A DNA stretch of 64,000 nucleotides from Pseudarthrobacter sp. NS4. GTDB taxonomy: Bacteria; Actinomycetota; Actinomycetes; Actinomycetales; Micrococcaceae. The stretch covers positions 4,216,001 to 4,280,000 of the forward strand of contig NZ_CP103288.1 in the NCBI RefSeq assembly GCF_024758005.1. Reading direction: 5' to 3'. A program made the translations under genes and the position numbers. Of the stretch, positions 45,369 through 53,800 are shown piece after piece; position 1 is the stretch's first letter; every line of letters starts with the position of its first letter. The notes beneath the pieces are model-generated. The model did no database searches. It was given only the letters and a program-made list of their open reading frames with translations, and was not told the DNA's origin.

Positions 45369-46040
45369 ATGACCGCAGAAGCTCTTGCCGAGGGAGCCCG
45401 CACGAGTGTCCTGGTCATCGACGACCACACCTCGTTTGCAGAACTGCTGACGTTGGCGCTGGACCGCGAACCCGACCTTCAGGGACTGGGTTTTGCCAGG
45501 AACGCCGCGGTAGGCGTGCGGATGTGCCGCGCCCTTCAGCCGGATGTGGTGGTCATGGGCGGCGGCCAGCGGGAGGACCTGGGGCCGGCGATTGCTGCAG
45601 AAATCGTTGCTGCTGTGCCGGGAACACGAGTGGTGATGTTGGCCAACCAGCCGACGAGGCAGGGCCTGGCGCAGGCCGCCGCGGCCGGTGCTTCCGCCTT
45701 TCTGGCCAAGGACACGCCCCTGACCGCGCTCCTTGGTACGGTGCGGCATTCCCACCCCGGGATAATCGAGGTTGACCCGCAGATTCTGGCGGCCTTCGCA
45801 GAGCAGGTCCAGCCGCCTGTCCAGGTGCCAGCCGTGCCATTGCTGACCAAGCGGCAGATGGACGTGCTGCGCCTGATGGCGGAGGGTAAGGACGTTCGAT
45901 CGAATGCGAAGACCCTGGGGATCTCCCAGAACACCTGCCGTGGCTATGTGAAGGCCATCCACGCCCGGCTGGGAGTCCACTCGCAACTCGAAGCAGTAGT
46001 GATTGCCCGCCGGTTGGGCCTTCTGGCCCCCGGCCGATAA
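45369..46040 (+). CDS. Orphan LuxR-type regulator with degenerate receiver domain
   Basis: This 223-residue protein has an N-terminal receiver-like domain (about 12-130) and a C-terminal LuxR/FixJ helix-turn-helix (about 157-218: LTKRQMDVLRLMAEGK, then NAKTLGISQNTCRGYVKAI). The acidic pair D18-D19 and lysine K114 are kept, but the phospho-acceptor position in PDVVVMGGG is glycine 64, and the switch Thr/Ser is alanine 92. It cannot be phosphorylated normally. No histidine kinase is nearby. It is divergent from the RND operon and probably controls it (inference). The start ATG 45369 follows GGGG by eight bases; 45363 is also possible. Confidence 0.82.
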   Translation: MTAEALAEGARTSVLVIDDHTSFAELLTLALDREPDLQGLGFARNAAVGVRMCRALQPDVVVMGGGQREDLGPAIAAEIVAAVPGTRVVMLANQPTRQGLAQAAAAGASAFLAKDTPLTALLGTVRHSHPGIIEVDPQILAAFAEQVQPPVQVPAVPLLTKRQMDVLRLMAEGKDVRSNAKTLGISQNTCRGYVKAIHARLGVHSQLEAVVIARRLGLLAPGR

Positions 46041-46106
46041 TGTAGGCCCGGGCTGATCTGTCCGCGCTGTGAGCCTAAGCGAGAGGACGGAATCCGGAGG
46101 GAAAGG

Positions 46107-46571
46107 GTGGCTGTGCAGAAACTGGACGGTACAGACAAGCGCATCCTGAAGGCCTTGGACGACGACCCGCGCATTCCCATCATGGTGCTGGCCCAGCGAT
46201 TGGGGTTGGCACGCGGAACAGTGCAGTCACGGCTGGAGCGGATGACGGCGTCAGGCGCCCTCCGGCCCAACAGCAGCAGGGTGCTTCCCGCCGCACTGGG
46301 ACGCGGTGTGGCAGCTTCCGTCAGCGCCGAACTGGACCAGAGCCATCTCAACGAGGCCATTGCCGCCCTCCGGAAGATTCCGGAGGTCCTCGAATGCCAT
46401 GCGCCGGCCGGGGACACCGACCTCCTGATACGGGTAGTAGCCGCCAGCCCGGATGATCTCTACCGCGTCTCGGAGGAAATCAGGCTTTGCCCGGGCATTG
46501 TCCGTACTTCCACCAGCATGTTCCTCCGTGAAGTTATTCCCTACCGCACCACCGGGCTGCTTGACGGCTGA
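46107..46571 (+). CDS. Lrp/AsnC-family transcriptional regulator
   Basis: This 154-residue regulator has an N-terminal helix-turn-helix (about 5-60: LDGTDKRILKALDDDPRIPI, with LAQRLGLARGTVQSRLERM as recognition part). A C-terminal RAM/ACT-like ligand domain follows (about 70-145). GGAGG lies six bases before the GTG start. It converges with a second Lrp gene; the stop codons abut. Lrp proteins sense amino acids and form octamers. Its target is not evident. Confidence 0.88.
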   Translation: MAVQKLDGTDKRILKALDDDPRIPIMVLAQRLGLARGTVQSRLERMTASGALRPNSSRVLPAALGRGVAASVSAELDQSHLNEAIAALRKIPEVLECHAPAGDTDLLIRVVAASPDDLYRVSEEIRLCPGIVRTSTSMFLREVIPYRTTGLLDG

Positions 46572-47027
46572 CTAGACGGGCGGGCCCACGTTCGACTTCA
46601 GGTTCTTCATCACCAGTGTGGACGTCAGGCGTTCCACCCCGGGCAGGGACGTCAGCTCGGCGTCGTAGAAGCGCTGGTAGGACGGCAGGTCCTCTGAGAT
46701 GACCTTCAGCAGGTAGTCCGGCGAGCCGAACAGCCGCTGCGCCTCCACGATGTTGGGATGGTCCGTCACCCGGTTCTCGAAGATCTCCATGGTGGGCCTG
46801 TCCACCTGCCGGAGCGTGACGAACACAATGGCCTCAAAACCCAAGCCCACGGCCGCGGGGTCGATGTCCGCTTTGTACCCGCGGATCACCCCTGACTGTT
46901 CCAGGTCGCGCAGCCGCCGATGGCAAGGGGCCACCGTCAGGCCCACCTTGGCAGCGAGAGCAGTGGCAGTCATCCGGCCGTCTTCTTTGAGGTAGCGCAA
47001 GATATTTCTATCAATATGGTCAAGCAC
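46572..47027 (-). CDS. Lrp/AsnC-family regulator, divergent from a LysE exporter
   Basis: This 151-residue protein starts LDHIDRNILRYLKEDGRMTATALAAKVGLT (in part), the Lrp helix-turn-helix, followed by the RAM domain with VEAQRLFGSPDYLLKVI. The start is GTG with AGGA seven bases upstream. It is divergently transcribed from the LysE-type exporter at 47134, the classical arrangement in which an Lrp-type protein activates the amino-acid exporter (as LysG or BrnQ-type systems do). The A/T palindrome ATATT-N6-AATAT (47002-47017) inside its first codons may be a binding site. Confidence 0.88.
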   Translation of the reverse strand: MLDHIDRNILRYLKEDGRMTATALAAKVGLTVAPCHRRLRDLEQSGVIRGYKADIDPAAVGLGFEAIVFVTLRQVDRPTMEIFENRVTDHPNIVEAQRLFGSPDYLLKVISEDLPSYQRFYDAELTSLPGVERLTSTLVMKNLKSNVGPPV

Positions 47028-47133
47028 GCAATAATCCTACTGCCATTGCAGCAGGGCGGGCGAAAAAGGGACAGCACTTCCCGGCTGAAAGTCCCTAAGG
47101 TTTCTCCTGAGACATCCGTTGACAGGAGAACCC

Positions 47134-47781
47134 ATGAATCCGGAGCTGTTCCTGGCCTTCGTGCTGGTAGCCGCCGCCCTGGCCTGCACGCCGGGCGTGG
47201 ACTGGGCATACTCCATCACGGCCGGTCTTCGGCAGCGCAGCTTCGTCCCGGCGGTGGCAGGGCTCTGCGGCGGCTACGTCCTCCATACCGTCCTGCTGGT
47301 GGCCGGCCTGGCCGCCGTGCTGACCGGAATGCCGCATGTCCTGGCGTGGATCACGCTGGCCGGCGCCGGCTACCTGATGTGGCTGGGCGTCAGCACGCTC
47401 CGCTCCTGGCGCGGCGCCTCCTTCAGCGTGGCAGACGCCGCGGGAGGCCGTGACGCCACGCAGCTTCGCACATTCCTGCAGGGCATGGGCACCAGCGGGA
47501 TCAATCCCAAAGGCCTGCTGTTCTACGTGGCGCTGATCCCGCAGTTCGTCAGCGCGGAGGCATCCTTGCCGGTACCTGTTCAGTCCGGCCTCCTGGGCAT
47601 GACATTCGTGGCCCTGGCCGGCGCGGTCTACACTGCCGTCGCGCTGCTCTCGCGCACCCTGCTGCAAAGCCGGCCGGGGGCAGCGCGCGCTGTCACCTTT
47701 GCCAGCGGCATCATCATGGTGGTCCTGGGTGTGGTCCTGGTCAGCGAGCAGGTTCTGCCGCTGCTGGCCCTGGCGGATTAG
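47134..47781 (+). CDS. LysE/RhtB-family amino-acid exporter
   Basis: This 215-residue membrane protein has six hydrophobic segments and the RhtB/LysE signature CTPGVDWAYSITAGLRQR near residues 20-37 (the usual form is PGP). GMGTSGINPKGLLFYVALIPQF (about 118-139, quoted in part) is the second family block. It exports amino acids or related compounds. AGGAG lies five bases before the ATG. Its substrate would be set by the divergent Lrp regulator, but neither reveals it. The stop codon overlaps that of the convergent gene at 47778. Confidence 0.87.
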   Translation: MNPELFLAFVLVAAALACTPGVDWAYSITAGLRQRSFVPAVAGLCGGYVLHTVLLVAGLAAVLTGMPHVLAWITLAGAGYLMWLGVSTLRSWRGASFSVADAAGGRDATQLRTFLQGMGTSGINPKGLLFYVALIPQFVSAEASLPVPVQSGLLGMTFVALAGAVYTAVALLSRTLLQSRPGAARAVTFASGIIMVVLGVVLVSEQVLPLLALAD

Positions 47782-48755
47782 TCCCCGCTGAGCTTTTTCC
47801 AGTCCTGTTCCCAGATCCGGCGCATCTCTTCGTCCTTGCGGATGGGGACAGGGGCCGCAATCTCCCGCTGCGGTTCGGGATCCGGCCGGCGCCGGCCCCA
47901 GTCGCGGGGGTTCAGCGACCGCCGGCTGGACTCGAGGACCAGCAGGGCCCTGTCGGTCAAGGCGTCGTTCCGGAGCGCGAGGTGAGTTTTACGCCGCCGC
48001 AGGACCTCCGCGATGGCCTGGTGGGCGGCCTCATACCGCCCTTCCCGGCGGAGGGCGCGGGCCCGGACCAGCAACAGCGCGGCGGATAGGTCGTCCGCGT
48101 TCAGCAATCCCTCGGTCCAGTCGATCACCGTACGGCTTCGGCCCAGCGTCAACGCAATCGAACAGCGCGCCAGGGCCATAGGAAGCGACGGCGGCAGGCC
48201 GGTCAGGGCGTCCAGCGCCGCTTCCGTGCGGCCGGTTTCGCGCAGTGAATGGGCCAGCGCCAGGAACACCGACTCCTCGCTGAAGAGGACGGGTACCTCC
48301 ACGCGTTCGGCGAGTTCAATGTGCGTGACGATCCTGGTGAGGTACGTGGACGAGTAGCGGTTCGCTTCGTCGTCGTTCCTGGTGGTGAGCCCCCGCTGCA
48401 GGAGCTCCGAGGCACGCAGGTACCCGCCGTGCTTGTAGGCAAGCAGCCCGGCCATCAGGTAGCACAGCCCCGCCCACCCCGGATAGGCGCGGGCCAGGGT
48501 GATCAGCCGTTCGGGTTCCCGGCTGGTAAAGATGGCCTCGTGGACAGCCTTGGCCGGCTTGGGCAGGAGCAGCTTCAGGCGGGGGATGTCCCCGTCGACG
48601 GACAGCAGCGCGGGGTTCCTTCCTCCCAGCACGCCGGTGAGAAGGCCGCCCACTCCCCCGGCAAGGTCATGGACCGGTGTGCGCAGCTGCGCCTGGCCGA
48701 AGGGGGTGAGGTCCCGGCTGTCCCAATAGATAGGTGCAGTATCCCCGGCGGTCAT
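47778..48755 (-). CDS. TPR-like helical repeat protein, unknown function
   Basis: This 325-residue protein contains helical repeats of TPR character (about 100-270: AGLLAYKHGGYLRASELLQRGL, then ARALRREGRYEAAHQAIAEVL, each shown in part) and no catalytic motif. The C-terminal 60 residues are basic and Pro-rich and end IWEQDWKKLSGD. TPR proteins hold partners together; the partner is unknown. TAACAT lies six bases before the ATG, so the message is probably leaderless. The gene converges with LysE and shares four bases with it. Confidence 0.7.
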   Translation of the reverse strand: MTAGDTAPIYWDSRDLTPFGQAQLRTPVHDLAGGVGGLLTGVLGGRNPALLSVDGDIPRLKLLLPKPAKAVHEAIFTSREPERLITLARAYPGWAGLCYLMAGLLAYKHGGYLRASELLQRGLTTRNDDEANRYSSTYLTRIVTHIELAERVEVPVLFSEESVFLALAHSLRETGRTEAALDALTGLPPSLPMALARCSIALTLGRSRTVIDWTEGLLNADDLSAALLLVRARALRREGRYEAAHQAIAEVLRRRKTHLALRNDALTDRALLVLESSRRSLNPRDWGRRRPDPEPQREIAAPVPIRKDEEMRRIWEQDWKKLSGD

Positions 48756-48761
48756 CTTTCC

Positions 48762-48767
48762 ATGTTA
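48762..48767 (-). promoter_or_regulatory. -10 box of a leaderless promoter for the TPR-like gene
   Basis: TAACAT on the minus strand ends six bases before ATG 48755. Confidence 0.4.
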
Positions 48768-48909
48768 ACCGGGACGGTGGCCGGGCGTTGGCAGCCGGGC
48801 CCGGCCTGCAAGGACCTCCGAAAAATTCCGCTGGCCCTTGTTCACGCCAGCATCTTCGGGAAAGGTGATAAGCACCCTTAGCAATCTAAAGATACCCAAG
48901 GAGAGTGCC

Positions 48910-49116
48910 ATGCAAATCGACAAGTCCCAGATCCTCGAGCTCCTCAAGTCCCGGGGTGACCACAACAAGGCAGCGCAGGCTGAGGGCGAACTGCCCGACC
49001 AGGTGGATACGGACCAGCACGCGGACCTGCTGTCGAAGTTCGGCATCAACCCTGCGGACCTGCTCGGCAAGCTTCCTGGCGGGCTGGGCGACAAGCTGGG
49101 CGGCCTCGGCCTTTAG
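48910..49116 (+). CDS. Small conserved actinobacterial protein, unknown function
   Basis: This 68-residue protein begins MQIDKSQILELLKSRGDHNKA and ends with a Gly/Leu-rich tail (LLGKLPGGLGDKLGGLGL). The middle, LPDQVDTDQHADLLSKFGI, looks like a small helical domain. I recall similar short proteins from related genomes but know of no function. GGAGAG lies four to five bases before the ATG, which decides the start over the longer upstream open frame. It stands alone, divergent from the TPR-like gene. Confidence 0.75.
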   Translation: MQIDKSQILELLKSRGDHNKAAQAEGELPDQVDTDQHADLLSKFGINPADLLGKLPGGLGDKLGGLGL

Positions 49117-49147
49117 GCGGTCCGGGCCAGGAACTGCGGGCGTCAGG

Positions 49148-49522
49148 TCACGCCCGTTCCATGAACCATTCGGTGAAGGAGCTGGCGCGGCCGGACGGGT
49201 CAAACCGCACCACCCAGAGGTTGTCGTAGGTGGGGCGGTCACCCGAATACGTGGTGACCGCCTGGACAAAGGCTGTATCGCCGTCGGTTCCCAGCAATTC
49301 CCAGCGAAACGTCCAGTCTTCCGGCTCGTCCCGTTCGGCCAGCCAGCCTTCCACGATCCCGTCCCGGCCAAGCCAGGGGTCCGGGTCATTGGGCCGTGTC
49401 TCGTAGCGGGCGTCCGGTGCGAACAGGGCGCGGATGTCCTCAGGTTCATTGCTGGTCCAGGCGGCCTGGTACTTCTCCATCCACACCGGAACGTGCCGGC
49501 GCACTGCCAAGGGCTCGGTCAT
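49148..49522 (-). CDS. SnoaL/NTF2-like protein
   Basis: This 124-residue protein has the cone-shaped NTF2-like fold: MEKYQAAWTSNEPEDIRALFAPDARYETRP (in part) is the usual helix-helix-strand start, followed by GRDGIVEGW and a final strand FTEWFME. No conserved catalytic aspartate-histidine set is clear. Members range from polyketide cyclases to delta-isomerases and binding proteins. It is 39 bases downstream of the DUF456 gene on the same strand. TAGAAC lies six bases before the ATG and may be a weak -10 box. Confidence 0.8.
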   Translation of the reverse strand: MTEPLAVRRHVPVWMEKYQAAWTSNEPEDIRALFAPDARYETRPNDPDPWLGRDGIVEGWLAERDEPEDWTFRWELLGTDGDTAFVQAVTTYSGDRPTYDNLWVVRFDPSGRASSFTEWFMERA

Positions 49523-49561
49523 GTCCCCGTTCTACGCCCAAGGCCGGCGGGCTGCAACCAC

Positions 49562-50065
49562 TTAGCCGCTGGCGGCTGCGATCCACACCCCGATGACCCA
49601 TGTGCTGGCCGCAAGGCAGGCGAGCCCGAACTCGGCGAGCATCCCCAGTCCGGTTGCCTTGAGGGCCGCCCAGCTGGACGTTGCAGCGGTGCCGATGTTG
49701 CGGGTGCGGAGAAATTCGCTGAGCAGCAGGCCCGCGGCAAAGCCGACGAAGAGCCCCACCACGGGGATGACGAACATGCCCACCACGCCCGCCACCAGGG
49801 CAATCGCAATGCTGCGGCTGGGAATCGCGTGTTCCTTCAGCTTCCTGCCCGTCAGTACGGCACTGGCGGCCATCCCGGCCGCGACGAACAGCATGGCCAC
49901 TGCAAAGACCACCCAGCCGGCAGTCCCCGCGCCGCCCCAGATGGCCCAGGCGAGCAGGCCGGCTCCGATCAGGATGCTGCCCGGTAGGACCGGGATGACG
50001 GTTCCCGCCACGCCCACCAGGATTGCCAGGCCGCACAGGACGGTCACCACGGTCTCGGAGTTCAT
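49562..50065 (-). CDS. DUF456 membrane protein
   Basis: This 167-residue protein has four to five hydrophobic segments with Gly-rich packing motifs typical of DUF456. Typical pieces are GVAGTVIPVLPGSILIGAG (about 18-36) and GMFVIPVVGLFVGFAAG (about 96-112). The function of the family is unknown. TAAACT lies six bases before ATG 50065, so it is probably leaderless. It lies downstream of the malic enzyme terminator. Confidence 0.83.
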   Translation of the reverse strand: MNSETVVTVLCGLAILVGVAGTVIPVLPGSILIGAGLLAWAIWGGAGTAGWVVFAVAMLFVAAGMAASAVLTGRKLKEHAIPSRSIAIALVAGVVGMFVIPVVGLFVGFAAGLLLSEFLRTRNIGTAATSSWAALKATGLGMLAEFGLACLAASTWVIGVWIAAASG

Positions 50066-50071
50066 GGACCC

Positions 50072-50077
50072 AGTTTA
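50072..50077 (-). promoter_or_regulatory. -10 box of a leaderless promoter for the DUF456 gene
   Basis: TAAACT on the minus strand ends six bases before ATG 50065. Confidence 0.45.
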
Positions 50078-50098
50078 GGAGGAAAGCCGTTTAACCCC

Positions 50099-50137
50099 CG
50101 ACGGCGGCGCCTCCTTTCGAAGGAGGCGCCGCCGTCG
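50099..50137 (-). terminator. Hairpin terminator after malic enzyme
   Basis: An 18-bp perfect stem (50099-50116 with 50120-50137) with a three-base loop follows the malic enzyme stop codon at 50161 by 23 bases. There is no U-tract on the minus strand, as is common for actinobacterial I-shaped terminators. Confidence 0.8.
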
Positions 50138-50160
50138 TTATTTCCACAGGCGAAGGGCAG

Positions 50161-51360
50161 TTACTCCGCTTCCACCGCGGCGGCGACGGCCGCCGTGACC
50201 GCGGGGGCAACCCTCGGATCCAGCGGGCTGGGGACGATGTAGTCCGCAGACAGGTCCTCGGCCGCAAGCTCGGCAATGGCCTTCGCGGCGGCCAGTTTCA
50301 TGGCGGGGGTGATGCGGCGGGCCCCGGCGTCCAGCGCACCGCGGAAGATGCCGGGGAAGGCGAGGACGTTGTTGATCTGGTTGGGGAAATCACTGCGGCC
50401 GGTGGCGACCACGGCGGCGTACTTCGCGGCCACTTCGGGCAGCACTTCGGGATCCGGGTTGGAGAGGGCGAACACGATGGAGTCCTGGTTCATCAGCGCC
50501 AGGTGCTCCTCGTCCAGCTTCGAGGAGGAGACTCCGATGAAGACATCCGCGCCGGCCAGCGCCTCGGCCGGTCCGCCGGTCACGCCGCGGGGGTTGCTGC
50601 GGACGGCGACTTCGGCTTTCTTGCTGGTGGTATCCGCGGCCAGGTCCGCACGGACGCTGTTGATGACGCCCCTGGAATCCAGCAGGACGACGTCGGTGAT
50701 GCCGGCCGCCAGCAGGATTTCGGCGACGGCGATGCCCGCGGCACCGGCACCGGAAACCACGACGCGAAGGCCTTCCAAAGCGCGGCCGGTGACCTTGGCG
50801 GCGTTGGTCAATGCGGCCAGGGCCACCACTGCGGTGCCGTGCTGGTCATCGTGCATGACGGGGCAGTCCAGGGCGTCGATGAGCTTCTCCTCGAGTTCGA
50901 AGCAGCGCGGGGCGGCGATGTCCTCGAGGTTGACTGCGCCGAAGCTCGGGCGGAGGCGGACCAGGGTTTCCACGATTTCATCAACGTCGCTGGTGTTGAT
51001 GACCAAAGGGATGGAGTCGAGGTCGCCAAAGGTTTTGAACAGCGCGGACTTGCCTTCCATGACGGGCAGGGAGGCGCTGGCACCGATGTTGCCCAGGCCC
51101 AGAACGGCCGTACCGTCGCTGACCACAACGACCAGCCGCTCGGCCCAGGTGAGTGTGCGTGCAAGTTCGGGCTGCCTGTAAATGGCCCTGCTGACCTCGG
51201 CCACGCCGGGCGTGTAGGCGATGGAGAGGTCGCGCTTGTTGGACAGCGGGACCGTGCTGGTGATGGACAGCTTGCCGCCCTTGTGGGCGTCGAAGATCTC
51301 GGCTTCGCTCAGTGCGGCGGCAGCGGAATTGTCGATGGCTGTAACTGCGTCAATGGACAC
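50161..51360 (-). CDS. Malic enzyme, NAD(P)-dependent
   Basis: This 399-residue enzyme converts L-malate to pyruvate and carbon dioxide. SIAYTPGVAEVSRAI (about 45-59) holds the conserved tyrosine region. NLEDIAAPRCFELE (about 142-155) and CPVMHDDQHGTAVV (about 162-175) carry the metal ligands. SGAGAAGIA (about 197-205) is the nucleotide-binding loop. The short length matches the bacterial NAD-type form without a phosphotransacetylase tail. The GTG start at 51360 has AGGAG eight bases upstream, which I prefer to the longer open frame. It is probably monocistronic. Confidence 0.92.
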   Translation of the reverse strand: MSIDAVTAIDNSAAAALSEAEIFDAHKGGKLSITSTVPLSNKRDLSIAYTPGVAEVSRAIYRQPELARTLTWAERLVVVVSDGTAVLGLGNIGASASLPVMEGKSALFKTFGDLDSIPLVINTSDVDEIVETLVRLRPSFGAVNLEDIAAPRCFELEEKLIDALDCPVMHDDQHGTAVVALAALTNAAKVTGRALEGLRVVVSGAGAAGIAVAEILLAAGITDVVLLDSRGVINSVRADLAADTTSKKAEVAVRSNPRGVTGGPAEALAGADVFIGVSSSKLDEEHLALMNQDSIVFALSNPDPEVLPEVAAKYAAVVATGRSDFPNQINNVLAFPGIFRGALDAGARRITPAMKLAAAKAIAELAAEDLSADYIVPSPLDPRVAPAVTAAVAAAVEAE

Positions 51361-51645
51361 GTCGTTGTCTCCTGGTGCTTGCCGTGCACGCACGGCACAT
51401 GGGGCCCGAGCCCGGGCGGACTTAGGGCAGTGGAAATGGTGCGAACAGGAAACCCAGGGGTGGCGGGTCCGGGGAAAAGCAGGGGATGTTCACTCCCTGT
51501 TGCTCCGTGGACCCATGGTAGGAGGCGGAAACGGGGGCCGAGGACGACTTGATGGGGGAAGGGCTTGCCAAAACGTTTCTTCGGGGATCCGGTGACGCAC
51601 ACCACTACATAAAGGCCTATTTATTGGTGAATTGGACTAGACCGG

Positions 51646-52260
51646 TTACGCGCTCTGGTGAAGTGTGAACCCTGCTTCAACACCCGGAGAGAGGCAGGCA
51701 CAGGCCTTTTTCAGGTCTTCTTGGGCTTCGAAGAGGGACAACCGGCGGTTCCGCACGGACTGGACCAGACCAGTGACGGTCAGCAGCAGAATCCTGGCCG
51801 CCGCCGCGTCGCCGGAAGCAGCGGCCACCACCTTCTCGCTAAGCGCGTCAATCTCCCGCAGGAGTGCGGTGGTGTCGCGGTCCGGAAGGTAGACGCCCCG
51901 GCTCAGGCACTGCTCCACGGCGGGCTGCATGACCCTCATGTGGAAGATTTCCATGACAAGTCCCGCCAGGGCACGGCCCCGGAAGCGGGCCGGGGCAGTC
52001 CGCGCGCCCGCCTGCAGCTCATCGAGCTGATGGCGATAGAGGGCGAGCATGAGGTGTGTGGGGGAAGGAAAGTACCGGTAGAGCGTGCCCAGCGGCACAT
52101 CGGCCGCGGCCGCCACCTCCGGGAGATCCACCGAGTCCAGTCCCTTTCGGGCAAATCCCGCCGCCGATTCCAGGATGCGGGTATAGCGGAGCCGCTGGCG
52201 CGGAGCGGAAGGCCTTGCGGCCATGGGCGGATGGTCTGAAATGGTCGCGGGCATCAGCAT
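51646..52260 (-). CDS. TetR-family transcriptional regulator
   Basis: This 204-residue protein has the TetR helix-turn-helix at about 40-66 (LPEVAAAADVPLGTLYRYF), preceded by RILESAAGFARKGLDSVDL (in part). The C-terminal helical domain would bind an inducer. It lies 132 bases downstream of an MFS gene on the same strand and may control that exporter (inference). Two close starts, ATG 52260 and the ATG two codons later, cannot be separated. Confidence 0.83.
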   Translation of the reverse strand: MLMPATISDHPPMAARPSAPRQRLRYTRILESAAGFARKGLDSVDLPEVAAAADVPLGTLYRYFPSPTHLMLALYRHQLDELQAGARTAPARFRGRALAGLVMEIFHMRVMQPAVEQCLSRGVYLPDRDTTALLREIDALSEKVVAAASGDAAAARILLLTVTGLVQSVRNRRLSLFEAQEDLKKACACLSPGVEAGFTLHQSA

Positions 52261-52392
52261 TCCGGGGTTGTGTTCCTATGGTGCAGCAGCCAGGAGCGTC
52301 CCCATCCCGAACCGCCTGCAGTCCGGTTCAACTATACGCCACGGTACTGTGCCGTCATTCGTCAGGGGGCTTGCTTCCTGCCCTCCCGCAGG

Positions 52393-53679
52393 TCAGCGGA
52401 CACTCTTGATTTTCACGACGAAGACCGCCCCCAGCAACCCGATGACGGCGGCAGTGATGAACAGCGACACGTAGCCGCCCGCATACCGGACGGCCACGAA
52501 CGCCAGGGCCGGGGCCACCACCTGCGGCAGGGAGTTGGCCACGTTGATGACGCCCATGTCCTTTCCACGGTCGACAGCCTTCGGCAGCACCTGGGTGAGC
52601 AGCGCGAAGTCGACGGCGAGGTAGGCGCCGAAGCCGATACCCAGGACAGCAGCACCGGCCAGAGCTCCCGGCCAGACGGGGAAGAAGGCCAGGATGAGGC
52701 CAGCCATGGCAATCGTGGCCGAGGAGCCGATAACAAAGGGCTTGCGCCTGCCCACCCTGTCACTCCACGGTCCTGCCACCACCGCAGTAACCATCACCAT
52801 CACCGCATAGATGCCGGTAAGGACAAGGACGCCCGTTTCCGGGCTTTCGTGCTTGAGGATATCCCGGAGGAAAAAGAGCAGGTACACGATGGTCAGCTGG
52901 TTGCCCACGTTCACCAGGAAACGCGTGAACCAGGCCCACCCGAAGTCCGGATACAGCCGCGGGCTGATCCAGAAACTGCGGGCAAATGCCTTCAGCCGGA
53001 ACACCGGCCGCGCACCCCTGGGCAAAACGGGATCGTTGCGGTGGAACAGGTACGGCAGCACGGACAGCAGCAGGGCGGCGGCGCACAGCCAGTAGCCCAC
53101 CATGAAATTTCCGGCCACCACAGCGCCGAACACCGCGCCGGTCAGGATCCCCAGCGTCTGGCCCATGGCCGCCAGGCCACCCACTCCCCCGCGCTGCTTC
53201 ACCGGAACCCGGTCAGGGACGGCGGCAGTGATGGCGGCGTACGCTGCATTTGCCCCGAGCTGGAGGAGGCACCAGAAAAGCACCATCAGGGCCACAGATG
53301 CAGCTCCGGACATGGCCAGGAGCGCGGCAGTGCCCAGCACGGCACCAGCAAGGACCCATGGTGTGCGGCGGCCGAAGCGGGATGTGGTGCGGTCCGAGAG
53401 GGCTCCGAACAGCGGGTTGGCCACCAGGGACACCGCAGCACCGCACGCCGTGACCAGGGAGAGGATGGCTTCCTTGTTGGGCGCATCGATGCTGATCGCC
53501 TGCTGGCCGATCAAGACGTTGATGGGACCAAAGAACGCGGCGTTGATGCCCACGTTCACCAGCACCAGACCGGTAACCCAGCGCGCGGTGACCTTCCGCG
53601 TGGGCTCGGCGAGCGCCGCTGTCGGACCGTCCTGCCCGGCGTCGTGGTCCAGGGGAGCGGGAGTATCGGACAGGCTCAT
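52393..53679 (-). CDS. MFS transporter
   Basis: This 428-residue protein has twelve hydrophobic segments and the MFS loop motif GALSDRTTSRFGRRTPW (about 91-107) after TM2, with the related GPWSDRVGRRKPF (about 311-323) after TM8. Acidic and basic residues in these loops match the family. Drug or metabolite export, or sugar or glycoside uptake (as in GPH-like permeases), are both possible. It diverges from the RraA-like gene and precedes a TetR gene on the same strand. Confidence 0.85.
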   Translation of the reverse strand: MSLSDTPAPLDHDAGQDGPTAALAEPTRKVTARWVTGLVLVNVGINAAFFGPINVLIGQQAISIDAPNKEAILSLVTACGAAVSLVANPLFGALSDRTTSRFGRRTPWVLAGAVLGTAALLAMSGAASVALMVLFWCLLQLGANAAYAAITAAVPDRVPVKQRGGVGGLAAMGQTLGILTGAVFGAVVAGNFMVGYWLCAAALLLSVLPYLFHRNDPVLPRGARPVFRLKAFARSFWISPRLYPDFGWAWFTRFLVNVGNQLTIVYLLFFLRDILKHESPETGVLVLTGIYAVMVMVTAVVAGPWSDRVGRRKPFVIGSSATIAMAGLILAFFPVWPGALAGAAVLGIGFGAYLAVDFALLTQVLPKAVDRGKDMGVINVANSLPQVVAPALAFVAVRYAGGYVSLFITAAVIGLLGAVFVVKIKSVR

Positions 53680-53800
53680 GACGTGTTCCCCCGGGTACGG
53701 CTGATTGGCGACGGAATCAGACTATCGTGGGCGGTACCGGGCCGCCTTGTCTACGGCGGCCGGACCATCCACAGCGGTAGCCCGAGCATCGAGGAGAACC

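Noticed and set aside
45122-45430. Extra 103 codons at the N-terminus of the second RND permease
   Set aside because: They cross the divergent regulatory region and the LuxR gene start; a ribosome binding site and the RND N-terminus point to ATG 45121.
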